The translations under genes were made by a program, and so were the position numbers. From Syntrophorhabdaceae bacterium (GTDB taxonomy: Bacteria; Desulfobacterota; Syntrophorhabdia; Syntrophorhabdales; Syntrophorhabdaceae): 60,279 nt of DNA. Below the pieces are notes generated by a model. It saw only the letters and a program-made list of their open reading frames with translations. It ran no database searches and had not been told where the DNA came from. Each line of letters starts with the position of its first letter. The stretch's first letter is position 1. The stretch is from assembly GCA_026415675.1 (NCBI GenBank), contig JAOAGQ010000057.1:1-60279 (forward strand). The letters are read 5' to 3'. Below are positions 44,055 through 53,012 of this stretch, piece after piece.

Positions 44055-45791
44055 ATGAGACCTTATTTTGAAAAAATGCAGGAATTTGGCAAGCCTCTAT
44101 CGCCCTCATTTCTTAAACAGACAGAGACCAACGTTGAAAGCATAAAAGAGGTAGAGGATAGCATCGAAGAACTAAAGGAAAAGGCAAAGAAGGCAGGACT
44201 GCCCCAGGATGTATTGAATAAAAGGGGGGAGTGGACGGTCCACCAGAGACTTGAGTATCTTGTGGACCCCGGGACATGGTGTCCTCTCCATACCCTATTT
44301 GATCCTATGGATGAAGAGTCAGGTACCACAGGGGTTGTGGACGGGCTTGGAAGGATTAACGGGAAGTGGGCGGTTATAATAGGTTTTGACAATAAGGTTC
44401 TTGCAGGGGCATGGATACCAGGCCAGGCGGAGAATATCTTAAGGGTTACGGATATAGCAAAGAGGCTCCATGTACCCCTTGTCTGGCTTGTAAACTGCAG
44501 TGGGGTTAAACTTACAGAACAGGAAAAGGTTTATGCGAATAGAAGGGGCAACGGTACAACATTCTTCAGACATGCCGAACTGAATAAGCTCGGTATCCCC
44601 GTTCTTGCAGCGATATGGGGAACGAACCCTGCTGGTGGCGGGTACCAGGGTATAAGCCCAACCCTCCTTCTCGCCCATAAGGATTGCAATATTGCGGTAG
44701 GTGGGGCAGGTATCGTAAGTGGAATGAGCCCCAAAGGATATTTTGACGAAGCAGGGGCCGAAGCGATAATAGACGCAACAAGAAAATTTAAGGCAGTACC
44801 CCCCGGCAGGGTTGAAATTCACTATGACAGCACAGGCTTTTTCAAACAGGTCTTCCAGACAGAGGAGGCTTTACTCGATGCATTGAAGGAATGGTTTGGT
44901 TATCTCCCGTACTATAACCCTAAGTTTTTCAGGGTTGCCGAGCCTGCAGCTCCAAAATTCCCTTCGGAAGAACTGTATAACCTCGTTGCCTTCAACCAGA
45001 AGATGGCTTATAGCTTCGATGAAGTCCTCGCTAGACTTGTGGATAACAGTGAGCACATGGAATTCAGACCTGGCTATGGCCCCGAGGTATATACGGGTCT
45101 TGTAAAGATAGACGGCTATCTCATGGGTGTTATCGGCAACAGACAGGGTTTCCTCCCAAAGGGATATCCTGATTATGCCCCTTACCCTGGCATAGGAGGA
45201 AAGCTTTACCGTCAGGGCCTTATAAAGATGAACGAGTTTGTGACCTTATGCGGCAGGGACAGGGTTCCCATCATATGGTTCCAGGATACATCAGGTATAG
45301 ATGTAGGCGACTACGCTGAGAAGGCCGAACTCTTAGGTCTCGGCCAGTCATTGATCTACTCCATCGAACAGAGCAACGATATCCCCATGATGTGTGTTGT
45401 GTTGAGAAAAGGTACCGCTGCGGCCCATTACATCATGGGTGGTCCCCAGGCCAATAACAACAACGCCTTCACCCTCGGTGTTGCTACGACGGAGATTTAC
45501 GTTATGCACGGAGAGACAGCGGCGGTCGCCACATTTGCGAGGAGACTTGTCAAGGAGAAGGATGCAGGTAAGCCCCTTGCCCCTGTGATTGAGGCGATGA
45601 ACAAGATCGTGAAAGAATACTACGATAAATCAAGGCCTGCTTACTGTGCCAAGACAGGTATGGTGGATGAAGTGGTCTCCTTTAATGCCTTAAGGAACTA
45701 TATGGTCGCCTTTGCAAACTGCTGCTACCAGAATCCCAAGTCCATAACACCGCAGCACCAGATGATCATACCGAGGATCATCAAGGGATAA
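44055..45791 (+). CDS. gcdA: glutaconyl-CoA decarboxylase alpha subunit (carboxyltransferase)
   Basis: The 578-residue protein matches GcdA (about 587). It moves CO2 from glutaconyl-CoA to biotin, giving crotonyl-CoA. Carboxyltransferase motifs are GVVDGLGRINGKWAVIIGFD, IWGTNPAGGGYQGISPT and FQDTSGIDVGDYAEKAELLG, with oxyanion glycines in IMGGPQANNNNA. CTGGAGGTAA precedes the ATG. It has its own strong promoter and terminator and no biotin-carrier or membrane-pump gene nearby, unlike the classical gcdABCD set. A related acyl-CoA carboxyltransferase role is possible. Confidence 0.88.
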   Translation: MRPYFEKMQEFGKPLSPSFLKQTETNVESIKEVEDSIEELKEKAKKAGLPQDVLNKRGEWTVHQRLEYLVDPGTWCPLHTLFDPMDEESGTTGVVDGLGRINGKWAVIIGFDNKVLAGAWIPGQAENILRVTDIAKRLHVPLVWLVNCSGVKLTEQEKVYANRRGNGTTFFRHAELNKLGIPVLAAIWGTNPAGGGYQGISPTLLLAHKDCNIAVGGAGIVSGMSPKGYFDEAGAEAIIDATRKFKAVPPGRVEIHYDSTGFFKQVFQTEEALLDALKEWFGYLPYYNPKFFRVAEPAAPKFPSEELYNLVAFNQKMAYSFDEVLARLVDNSEHMEFRPGYGPEVYTGLVKIDGYLMGVIGNRQGFLPKGYPDYAPYPGIGGKLYRQGLIKMNEFVTLCGRDRVPIIWFQDTSGIDVGDYAEKAELLGLGQSLIYSIEQSNDIPMMCVVLRKGTAAAHYIMGGPQANNNNAFTLGVATTEIYVMHGETAAVATFARRLVKEKDAGKPLAPVIEAMNKIVKEYYDKSRPAYCAKTGMVDEVVSFNALRNYMVAFANCCYQNPKSITPQHQMIIPRIIKG

Positions 45792-45816
45792 AGATAAACA
45801 GAATATCTTTAAAAAG

Positions 45817-45846
45817 GGGTGGATTTACATCCACCCTCTTTTTTTA
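45817..45846 (+). terminator. intrinsic terminator after gcdA
   Basis: GGGTGGAT (45817-45824) pairs with ATCCACCC (45829-45836) around a 4-base loop, followed by a T-rich run. Confidence 0.9.
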
Positions 45847-45875
45847 CACCATAGTCAACCATACAATTTATAGAG

Positions 45876-45904
45876 TTGACAGTATTTGGTACGTCCTGTT
45901 ATAT
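45876..45904 (+). promoter_or_regulatory. sigma-70 promoter of bioF
   Basis: TTGACA (45876-45881) and TTATAT (45899-45904) are 17 bases apart. RNA would start near 45911, 16 bases before the bioF ATG. Confidence 0.65.
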
Positions 45905-45926
45905 TTTAGACTTCGTAAGGGTAAGG

Positions 45927-47096
45927 ATGAGAGAGAGATTAACGGAAAGACTCGAGGAGATTAAAGAAAGGGGGAATTACAGAACCATAAAGTATGTAAA
46001 ACCCCTGTCGGCAACGAGGCTCATCTACGAATCGAGGGAGTATTTAAACCTATGCTCCAACAGCTACCTCTCCCTCCATTTCCATCCACAAATCATAGAA
46101 GAGGCTTTAAAGGCCATAAACGAGTATGGCGTTGGGGTATGCTCTTCAAGGAGCGTATCGGGAAGCGTAGACTTATACAAAATACTGGAAGAAGAGGTGG
46201 CGGGATACAAAGGATACGAGAGGGGGCTTATATTTTCTAACGGCTATCTCGCAAATATTGGTATCATATCGACCTTAACCGATGAGGACGATGTGATCTT
46301 CACCGATGAATTGAACCACTCGAGTCTTATACACAGCATGAGGCTCTCCAGGGCAAAGAAGGTGATATACAGACACAGGGACTTAAGGGATCTCGAGAAA
46401 AAGCTGGCAGTAGAGGCCTGCAAAGGGAAGAGGTTTGTTGTGACCGAATCCATATTCAGTATGGATGGGGATATAGCACCCTTAGATGGTATACTCGAAC
46501 TTAAGAAAAAGTATGAATTCTATACCATAGTAGACGACGCCCACGGCACAGGCGTATTCGGGGATAAGGGGTCAGGGGTAGAAGAGATGTTCGGACTATC
46601 GGGCATGATGGATGTACATATGGGTACCTTCGGAAAGTCCCTGGGTTCGTACGGGGCCTTTGTCCTTGCCGATGGCGTAATCATCGATTTTTTGATAAAC
46701 AGGGCCAAGACCTTTATGTACACCACATCGATTCCCGCATCTTCTTTAGCCTCATCCCTTGCGGCTTTAAGGATCATAAAAAATGACCTTTCCTTTAAAG
46801 ATAAGCTCTGGGCAAACATAAAGCGGATGAGAGAGGGGTTGAAAGGGGCGGGCCTTGATTTAAAGGAGAGCTATGGCCCAATCATACCTATTGTGGTGGG
46901 GGAAGATTCAAAGGCCGTTAAAATGCAAGAGCTGCTCATGGAGAAGGGTTTGTTCCTTCAGGCAATAAGACCTCCAACGGTACCTGAAGGGACATCGCGG
47001 TTGAGATTGACCGTAGTTAGTGGCTTTACAGAAGAAGAGATCGACTATGCCGTTCACTCAATTATAGATATCGGTAAAAGGCTCGGTATCATCTGA
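45927..47096 (+). CDS. bioF: 8-amino-7-oxononanoate synthase
   Basis: The 389-residue PLP enzyme condenses pimeloyl-thioester with alanine in biotin synthesis. Motifs are CSNSYLSLHFHP, TDELNHSSLIHSMR, VDDAHGTGVFG and the Schiff-base Lys in MGTFGKSLGSYGA. I use ATG 45927 after AAGGGTAAGG; a longer frame begins inside the promoter. bioA follows 15 bases later, while bioB and bioD are not here. A related alpha-oxoamine synthase is a lesser possibility. Confidence 0.88.
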   Translation: MRERLTERLEEIKERGNYRTIKYVKPLSATRLIYESREYLNLCSNSYLSLHFHPQIIEEALKAINEYGVGVCSSRSVSGSVDLYKILEEEVAGYKGYERGLIFSNGYLANIGIISTLTDEDDVIFTDELNHSSLIHSMRLSRAKKVIYRHRDLRDLEKKLAVEACKGKRFVVTESIFSMDGDIAPLDGILELKKKYEFYTIVDDAHGTGVFGDKGSGVEEMFGLSGMMDVHMGTFGKSLGSYGAFVLADGVIIDFLINRAKTFMYTTSIPASSLASSLAALRIIKNDLSFKDKLWANIKRMREGLKGAGLDLKESYGPIIPIVVGEDSKAVKMQELLMEKGLFLQAIRPPTVPEGTSRLRLTVVSGFTEEEIDYAVHSIIDIGKRLGII

Positions 47097-47111
47097 GTTT
47101 CAGGAGGGATT

Positions 47112-48473
47112 ATGTACGATAAAAAAAGACTCGCCGACTGGGATAAAAGGTATATATGGCACCCTTTTACCCAGATGAAGGAATATATGGAAGGGGAACC
47201 CCTCATTATTGAAAAGGGGGAGGGCCCTTATATCTTTGATGTGGATGGGAATAGATACATAGACGGGGTCTCCTCCCTATGGGTTCTTGTCCACGGCCAT
47301 GGAAAGAAGGAGATGGTGGAGGCTATAAAAAGACAGGCTGAACATTTGTGCCACTCAACCCTTCTCGGTCTTGCCAACGTCCCCTCCATCCTCCTTGCCG
47401 AGATGCTTATCAGGATTGCCCCTTCCGGTCTTTCACGGGTTTTTTATTCTGATAACGGTTCCACCTCGGTAGAGATAGCCTTGAAGATGGCATACCAGTA
47501 CTGGCAGCAGGTGGGGGAGAAGAAGAGAAAAAGGTTCATCTCCTTTATAAACGCCTATCACGGTGATACGATAGGCTCTGTAAGTGTTGGGGGTATAGAT
47601 TTATTTCACAAGGTATATAGGCCCCTTTTATTCAAAACCTATAAATCCCCTGCCCCCTACTGTTACAGGTGCCCCTTAAAGCTGAATAGGGATACATGTG
47701 GCATGGCCTGTGTGGATAAGTTTTCCGAGATAGTCAAAAAACATAGGGAAGAGATCTGCGCGGTAGTGATAGAACCTGTTGTTCAGGGCGCTGCAGGCAT
47801 GATCGTACAGCCTAAAGGTTTTTTATCAATGATCTGGAGAATAGCAAAGGAAAATAATATACCCCTGATTGCGGATGAGGTAGCCGTTGGGTTCGGAAGG
47901 ACAGGTACCATGTTTGCATGTGAGAAGGAAGGGGTGTACCCCGATTTTCTATGCCTTGCCAAAGGGATAACAGGAGGTTACCTGCCCCTTGCGGCAACCC
48001 TGACAACAGAAGAGATTTTCAGAGGTTTTCTTGGAAGGTTTGAAGATTTTAAGACATTTTTCCATGGCCACACGTATACGGGAAATCCTCTGGCATGTAG
48101 TGTTGCCCTTGCCAATATCGAGCTTTTTGAAAAGGAAAAGACCCTTGAAGCCCTGCAGGGGAAAATTGCGTTTCTTAAAAAGAGGCTCGATGATTTCTAT
48201 AATCTCTCCCATGTAGGGGAGGTAAGACAGGCCGGTTTTATGGTAGGCATAGAGCTTGTAAAAGACAGAAAGAGAAAGAGGTTGTACGAGACAAAGGAGA
48301 AGATCGGCCAAAGGGTGATCCTTGAGGCGAGAAAGATGGGGGTGGTGATAAGACCTTTAGGGGATGTGATTGTCCTTATGCCCCCCCTTGCAATAGAAAC
48401 GGAGGTTCTGGAGAAACTATTGGATGTGACCTATAGAAGTATAGAGAAGGTGACAGAGGGAAAAAGCCATTAA
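47112..48473 (+). CDS. bioA: adenosylmethionine--8-amino-7-oxononanoate aminotransferase
   Basis: The 453-residue class III aminotransferase begins RYIWHPFTQMKEYMEGEP, the BioA-specific N-terminus. The Schiff-base Lys is in LCLAKGITGGYLPLAATL, and the active-site stretch FISFINAYHGDTIGSVSVGG is typical. It makes 7,8-diaminononanoate. TCAGGAGGG precedes the ATG. It shares the bioF transcript and supplies biotin that GcdA-type enzymes need. Confidence 0.94.
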   Translation: MYDKKRLADWDKRYIWHPFTQMKEYMEGEPLIIEKGEGPYIFDVDGNRYIDGVSSLWVLVHGHGKKEMVEAIKRQAEHLCHSTLLGLANVPSILLAEMLIRIAPSGLSRVFYSDNGSTSVEIALKMAYQYWQQVGEKKRKRFISFINAYHGDTIGSVSVGGIDLFHKVYRPLLFKTYKSPAPYCYRCPLKLNRDTCGMACVDKFSEIVKKHREEICAVVIEPVVQGAAGMIVQPKGFLSMIWRIAKENNIPLIADEVAVGFGRTGTMFACEKEGVYPDFLCLAKGITGGYLPLAATLTTEEIFRGFLGRFEDFKTFFHGHTYTGNPLACSVALANIELFEKEKTLEALQGKIAFLKKRLDDFYNLSHVGEVRQAGFMVGIELVKDRKRKRLYETKEKIGQRVILEARKMGVVIRPLGDVIVLMPPLAIETEVLEKLLDVTYRSIEKVTEGKSH

Positions 48474-48502
48474 GATTATAGAAATGGTGCCGTATCTTTT
48501 TC

Positions 48503-48531
48503 TTGACATGGAAGATGAGTTTCCATAATAT
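48503..48531 (+). promoter_or_regulatory. sigma-70 promoter with operator-like inverted repeat in the spacer
   Basis: TTGACA (48503-48508) and TAATAT (48526-48531) are 17 bases apart. ATGGAA (48508-48513) and TTCCAT (48521-48526) form an inverted repeat that fills the spacer, so a repressor here would block polymerase. It precedes the TAXI-TRAP operon. Confidence 0.65.
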
Positions 48532-48595
48532 CTATCATGTTTTTTGGGCAGAAAAAACCTTGGGCAAAGCAAAGTAAATTGTAAGGAGGTAAAGT

Positions 48596-49537
48596 ATGAA
48601 ATTTCGTCTATTATTTATCGGTGTGTCTATATGTCTATTAATTTTTTCTCTTGCTGTCAGGGAAACTGGGGCAGCCCCTCAGGAGATACATATGGGCACA
48701 TCTACCGTGGGAGGCATCTATTATAGCATCGGTGTTCCCATAGCACAGGTGGTAAACAAATATCTTCCGGAGGTCCATATCACCCCTGAGATAACGAGCG
48801 GTTCTACAGAGAACATAAGGCTATTGGCCCAGGGAAAACTCCAGCTCGGACTGACCGTACCTTTCAAGACAGTGGAGGCGATGAACGGTCTTCCCCCCTT
48901 TAACCAGAAGATACCGCTGAGAGCGGTATTCAGAACCGTACCTGTCGTAAATCTCTTTGTGGTCCTTGCAAACAGTAACATAAAGACGATGGAGGACTTG
49001 AAGGGGAAAAGGGTGAACCTCGGTCAGCCTGGAGGTCTTGATGAGAATGCCCTCGGTATACTTGAGGCGTATGGCATCACAAAGAAGGACATCAAATGGT
49101 CGGTTCAGGGGGTAGCCCAGGGGGTTGAAGGACTGAAGGACGGGAAATTCGATGCGGTAATAACCACTGTTCCTTTGATCAACCAGTTGAAAGCAACCCA
49201 TGATATCAGGATACTCTTTCCCGATGAGGCCCATATAGATAAGATGGCTGCCAAAGTCAAGGGATGGAGCAAATGGCTTATGCCTCCAGGAACGATAAAG
49301 GGTATCGACAAACCGATATATGTCCCCGACTTTGGTTCCCAGCTCTCCTGTATGGAGAATATGTCCGCGGACCTCGTTTACAAGATCACAAAGACATCGA
49401 TCGAGCGTCTCGATGAATTAAGGGCGATGTTTGCCCCATACAGGGATGTGACGAAAGAACTGGCGGCCTCTCCTGTTGGCGTTCCTTTACATCCCGGTGC
49501 CCTTAAGTATTTTAAAGAGGCAGGCATAATAAAATAG
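48596..49537 (+). CDS. TAXI-family TRAP transporter solute-binding protein
   Basis: The 313-residue protein has a signal peptide (about 1-26, ending TGAA). It continues HMGTSTVGGIYYSIGVPIAQ and TSGSTENIRLLAQGKLQLGL, the opening motifs of TAXI binding proteins. It collects a carboxylate-type ligand in the periplasm for the fused permease 52 bases downstream. TAAGGAGGT precedes the ATG. The ligand is unknown. Confidence 0.93.
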   Translation: MKFRLLFIGVSICLLIFSLAVRETGAAPQEIHMGTSTVGGIYYSIGVPIAQVVNKYLPEVHITPEITSGSTENIRLLAQGKLQLGLTVPFKTVEAMNGLPPFNQKIPLRAVFRTVPVVNLFVVLANSNIKTMEDLKGKRVNLGQPGGLDENALGILEAYGITKKDIKWSVQGVAQGVEGLKDGKFDAVITTVPLINQLKATHDIRILFPDEAHIDKMAAKVKGWSKWLMPPGTIKGIDKPIYVPDFGSQLSCMENMSADLVYKITKTSIERLDELRAMFAPYRDVTKELAASPVGVPLHPGALKYFKEAGIIK

Positions 49538-49589
49538 TCTTCGCCTGTTGAGGTTACTTCTCTTATAATTGTTTAGGCAGGGAGCTTAC

Positions 49590-51434
49590 ATGGAATTAAA
49601 GCATATAAGGTCTACCGTATCGAAATTGCTCGGTCTCATCCTCACGCTTTACACGATTTTTGCCGTGTGGACCGTTTATCTTCAACCTATGGTCCAGGTC
49701 ACGCTATTCTTTTCTTTGAGTTTTGCTGTGGTCTTTATAAGCCGTCCCATCCTCGGCAAAAAGGACAGTCTCTTTTCTTTCTCCCTGGACATACTCCTTG
49801 CCTTAATTGTTCTCGGTATTGGTGTTTATGTGATGGTCGATTATGACGAACTGGTATACAGGGCAGGGATGCCTACCACCCTCGACACCATTGTGAACAT
49901 TCTCGGTGTACTCTTGACCTTTGAGGTGGCTAGAAGGACGATCGGCTCTGCGATGATCATCATAGCGATTATCTTTATCCTCTATGGTTTTTTCGGCCAA
50001 TACCTCTTCCCGCCTTTATCCCATGGCGGTTACGATGTGATAAGGGTACTGAGCATGCTCTTTCTTTCAGAGAACGGTATCCTCGGCGTTCCCATGGGGG
50101 TGATGTTTAATTTCATCTATCTCTTTATCGTCTTCGGTGCCCTATACGGCTCAGCAGGGGGAACAAGATTTTTTATTGACCTCACGAGGAGTCTGTTCGC
50201 AGGTCTTGTCGGGGGGCCTGCTAAGGTTGCCGTTGTCTCAAGTGGTCTCATGGGGACGATATCGGGAAGTGCTGTCGCGAATGTGGTCACCACAGGGACG
50301 TTTACGATACCTATGATGAAAAAGGTCGGGTTTGAGCCCCATGTAGCCGGTGCAGTGGAGGCGGTGGCATCAACGGGGGGTCAACTTATGCCCCCGATCA
50401 TGGGTGCCGCCGCATTTGTGATGGCCGATTATCTCAACGTACCCTATATTTCTATCGTAAAGGCAGCGATCGTACCGGCAATCATTTACTATGTAGCGAT
50501 ATTCGTCTTTGTCCATTTATACTCCATGAAACTCGGGATTAAGAGGGAGAAGCCCGAAGACTTAAGGCCTGCGAAAGAGGTACTGAAAGATTTCTGGATC
50601 TTTTTACCCCCCCTGGGGGTTCTTATATTCTTTCTCGTTGCGGGCTATACCCCATCAATGGTCGTGATATATACCCTCATCGCTGTTTTTATAATGAGTC
50701 TCTTTAAGAAAGAGTTTCGTTTAGGCCCCAAGAAACTGTTTGAAGGGATGTCGAGTGCGGCAACGGAGTCTGTTTCCGTAACAAGCGCCTGTGCCATGGC
50801 AGGGGTCATTATTGCGATCGTTTTACTTACAGGTCTTGGGGTGAAAATAGGCAATTTCGTACTATATTTTTCAAAGGGACATCTTTATCTTGCCCTACCT
50901 TTTATCATGATCGCCTCCCTTGTACTCGGGATGGGATTGCCCACGGTGGTCTGTTACATACTCCTCGCCGTCACCACGGCTCCCCCGATTATTAAGATGG
51001 GTGTCGACCCTATGGCCGCCCATCTCTTCATCTTTTATTTCGGGATGCTCTCCATGGTTACCCCCCCTGTAGGTATGGCCTTTTATGCAGGGGCAGCCCT
51101 TGCGGGGGCCCCCACGATGAAGACGGGGTGGACTGCATGGAAGATAGCCCTTGCAGGCTTTCTACTACCTTTTATGTTTGTGTATAGCCCCGCCCTGATC
51201 CTGAAAGGTAACCCATTGGAAGTGGCTCTTGCCTCCATATCCGCCTTGATAGGCGCAACCGCCCTTTCTGCTTCTGTGGTTGGGTATTTTAAGGGGGAAC
51301 TCTCCTGGTTTAAAAGGGTAATGGCGTTTTGTGCGGCCCTGTTCTTGATAAAACCGGGATGGATTACCGATGTCATAGGCCTTGTGCTTATGATCCTTAT
51401 ATGGGTAGCCCAGAGGAAAAAAGAGGGCAGGTAA
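49590..51434 (+). CDS. TRAP transporter permease, fused 4TM/12TM
   Basis: The 614-residue membrane protein joins the small and large TRAP permease subunits, as is usual with TAXI binding proteins. Large-subunit motifs are GGPAKVAVVSSGLMGTISGS, STGGQLMPPIMGAAAFVMA and MGLPTVVCYILLA. It drives solute uptake with a sodium or proton gradient. I use ATG 49590, 6 bases after CAGGGAG; an in-frame TTG at 49569 is less likely. It is followed by a two-component system that may sense the same solute. Confidence 0.92.
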   Translation: MELKHIRSTVSKLLGLILTLYTIFAVWTVYLQPMVQVTLFFSLSFAVVFISRPILGKKDSLFSFSLDILLALIVLGIGVYVMVDYDELVYRAGMPTTLDTIVNILGVLLTFEVARRTIGSAMIIIAIIFILYGFFGQYLFPPLSHGGYDVIRVLSMLFLSENGILGVPMGVMFNFIYLFIVFGALYGSAGGTRFFIDLTRSLFAGLVGGPAKVAVVSSGLMGTISGSAVANVVTTGTFTIPMMKKVGFEPHVAGAVEAVASTGGQLMPPIMGAAAFVMADYLNVPYISIVKAAIVPAIIYYVAIFVFVHLYSMKLGIKREKPEDLRPAKEVLKDFWIFLPPLGVLIFFLVAGYTPSMVVIYTLIAVFIMSLFKKEFRLGPKKLFEGMSSAATESVSVTSACAMAGVIIAIVLLTGLGVKIGNFVLYFSKGHLYLALPFIMIASLVLGMGLPTVVCYILLAVTTAPPIIKMGVDPMAAHLFIFYFGMLSMVTPPVGMAFYAGAALAGAPTMKTGWTAWKIALAGFLLPFMFVYSPALILKGNPLEVALASISALIGATALSASVVGYFKGELSWFKRVMAFCAALFLIKPGWITDVIGLVLMILIWVAQRKKEGR

Positions 51435-51472
51435 TCTTTTAGAATCTCCTCCAAGACGCCACTCTAAAAATC

Positions 51473-51500
51473 TTGACAAATTCTATGGCATGGATAGAAT
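51473..51500 (+). promoter_or_regulatory. sigma-70 promoter giving a leaderless kinase mRNA
   Basis: TTGACA (51473-51478) and TAGAAT (51495-51500) are 16 bases apart. The start of RNA, 6-8 bases after the -10 box, falls on the ATG at 51507, and no Shine-Dalgarno sequence exists. Confidence 0.55.
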
Positions 51501-51506
51501 TCTTCT

Positions 51507-53012
51507 ATGGACCTTTTCAGCATACTGAAAAGATACAGGGAGGATGTGGTCAAAAGCTGGGTTTACCATCTCCACTCAAGAACGGGTGAAAGGTATGGGG
51601 CCCAGCCTTTAGAGGAACTGTTCATAACCGTTTCTGCCGCATATGACGCCACATGCGCGGTTCTCCTCCACAACGATTTTTCCAAAATAAACTGTCACAT
51701 AGAATGGATAGCGAACGCAAGGCTTCTCGGGGGGTTTACCCTTTCTGAGGTACAAAACGCCTATGAGCTCGGGAGGACATACCTTGTGCCTATATTCATG
51801 AGGGAGTTGAAGGGTAAGGAGCAGATAAACGCCATGGAGAGGTTAAATAGCTGCCTCCTCTACACTATCACAAAGTTCAGCAATTATTTCCAGTCTCTCC
51901 ATGAAAAGGCGATAAAGGATTATGCCCAGAACTTAGAAGAGGAGGTGAAGAAGAGGACAAAGGAGCTTGCAGAGTCCGAGGCGAAATATCGACTCCTCAT
52001 AGAGGAGATAAACGACGGTTATTTTGTAAATCAGGATGGGATTATCGTCTTCGCCAATCAGACCTTTTGCGACCTCCACGGTTATGAGGCCCATGAGGTG
52101 ATCGGCAAGCCCTATGTAAAATTCGTTGCCCCGGAATCCCTCTCCTATGTTAATAAACTTTACAATGAGAGAATAAAAAGGGGGGATACCCAGGATCTTT
52201 ACGTTTATATGAGGCTCCATAAGGACGGTAGGGCCTTCCCCACGGAGAATAAGGTTAAACTGATGCTCTACCAGGGAAGGGAGGCTGTGGCAGGCATATG
52301 CAGGGATATCACAGAGAGGATTGAGATGGAGCAGAGGATGAGGGAGGCAGAGAGATTGGCACACATAGGACAGTTGTCTACATCCCTTGCCCATGAGATC
52401 AGAAACCCCCTCTCCTCCGTTAAGATGAATATCCAGATATTATTGAAGAACAACCCGTTTGACGGTAACAACAGACGGAGAATGGAGATCATGGCGAGTG
52501 AAATATCAAGGCTCGAGCGGATACTGGAAGAGATGCTCGACCTTGCGAGACCTCTCAAACTGAACCTCGGATTTGCATCGATAAACGACCTCATCGATGC
52601 CTGTATCGAGACCATGGAGGTAAGATTCAAAGAAAAGGAAATTTCCCTTCTCAAGAGATACTCAAAGGATATGCCTTACGTGTTTGTCGACCATGACAGG
52701 ATGGAACAGGCGATCATCAACATATTTTTAAATGCTGTTGAGGCCGTTGAACATGGTGGGGAGATAAAGGTTGTGACAAAAAAAAGGCGTAATGAAAGGA
52801 TAGAGGTTATCATAAGCGATAACGGTCCAGGTATTGAACCCGATGACCTTCCCTACATATTCGACCCTTTCTTCTCAAAGAAGAAAAGGGGTACGGGGCT
52901 TGGACTCTCAAATGTGAAAAAGATCATAGAGGCACACGGGGGCAAGGTCATGGTAAATGGCGGAAAGGATACAGGAACAAGGTGTGTCCTCCTAATCCCT
53001 TGTAATGGTTAA
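51507..53012 (+). CDS. PAS-domain sensor histidine kinase with RsbRD-like N-terminus
   Basis: The 501-residue protein has no membrane helix. Residues about 1-130 resemble the all-helical RsbRD N-terminal domain. A coiled coil leads to PAS (about 160-275; DGYFVNQDGIIVFANQTFC). HisKA follows, with the phospho-His in TSLAHEIRNPLSSVKMN. The HATPase has IFLNAVEAVEHGG, SDNGPGIEPDDLPY and GTGLGLSNVKKIIEAHGG. It should phosphorylate the NtrC-type regulator encoded next, overlapping by 8 bases. It probably controls the nearby transporters. Confidence 0.88.
   Translation: MDLFSILKRYREDVVKSWVYHLHSRTGERYGAQPLEELFITVSAAYDATCAVLLHNDFSKINCHIEWIANARLLGGFTLSEVQNAYELGRTYLVPIFMRELKGKEQINAMERLNSCLLYTITKFSNYFQSLHEKAIKDYAQNLEEEVKKRTKELAESEAKYRLLIEEINDGYFVNQDGIIVFANQTFCDLHGYEAHEVIGKPYVKFVAPESLSYVNKLYNERIKRGDTQDLYVYMRLHKDGRAFPTENKVKLMLYQGREAVAGICRDITERIEMEQRMREAERLAHIGQLSTSLAHEIRNPLSSVKMNIQILLKNNPFDGNNRRRMEIMASEISRLERILEEMLDLARPLKLNLGFASINDLIDACIETMEVRFKEKEISLLKRYSKDMPYVFVDHDRMEQAIINIFLNAVEAVEHGGEIKVVTKKRRNERIEVIISDNGPGIEPDDLPYIFDPFFSKKKRGTGLGLSNVKKIIEAHGGKVMVNGGKDTGTRCVLLIPCNG

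Noticed and set aside
48508-48526. Methanogen-type NrpR operator GGAA-N6-TTCC at the TAXI promoter
   Set aside because: The half-sites are 7 rather than 6 bases apart and the operon has no clear nitrogen link. It is kept only as a general operator candidate.
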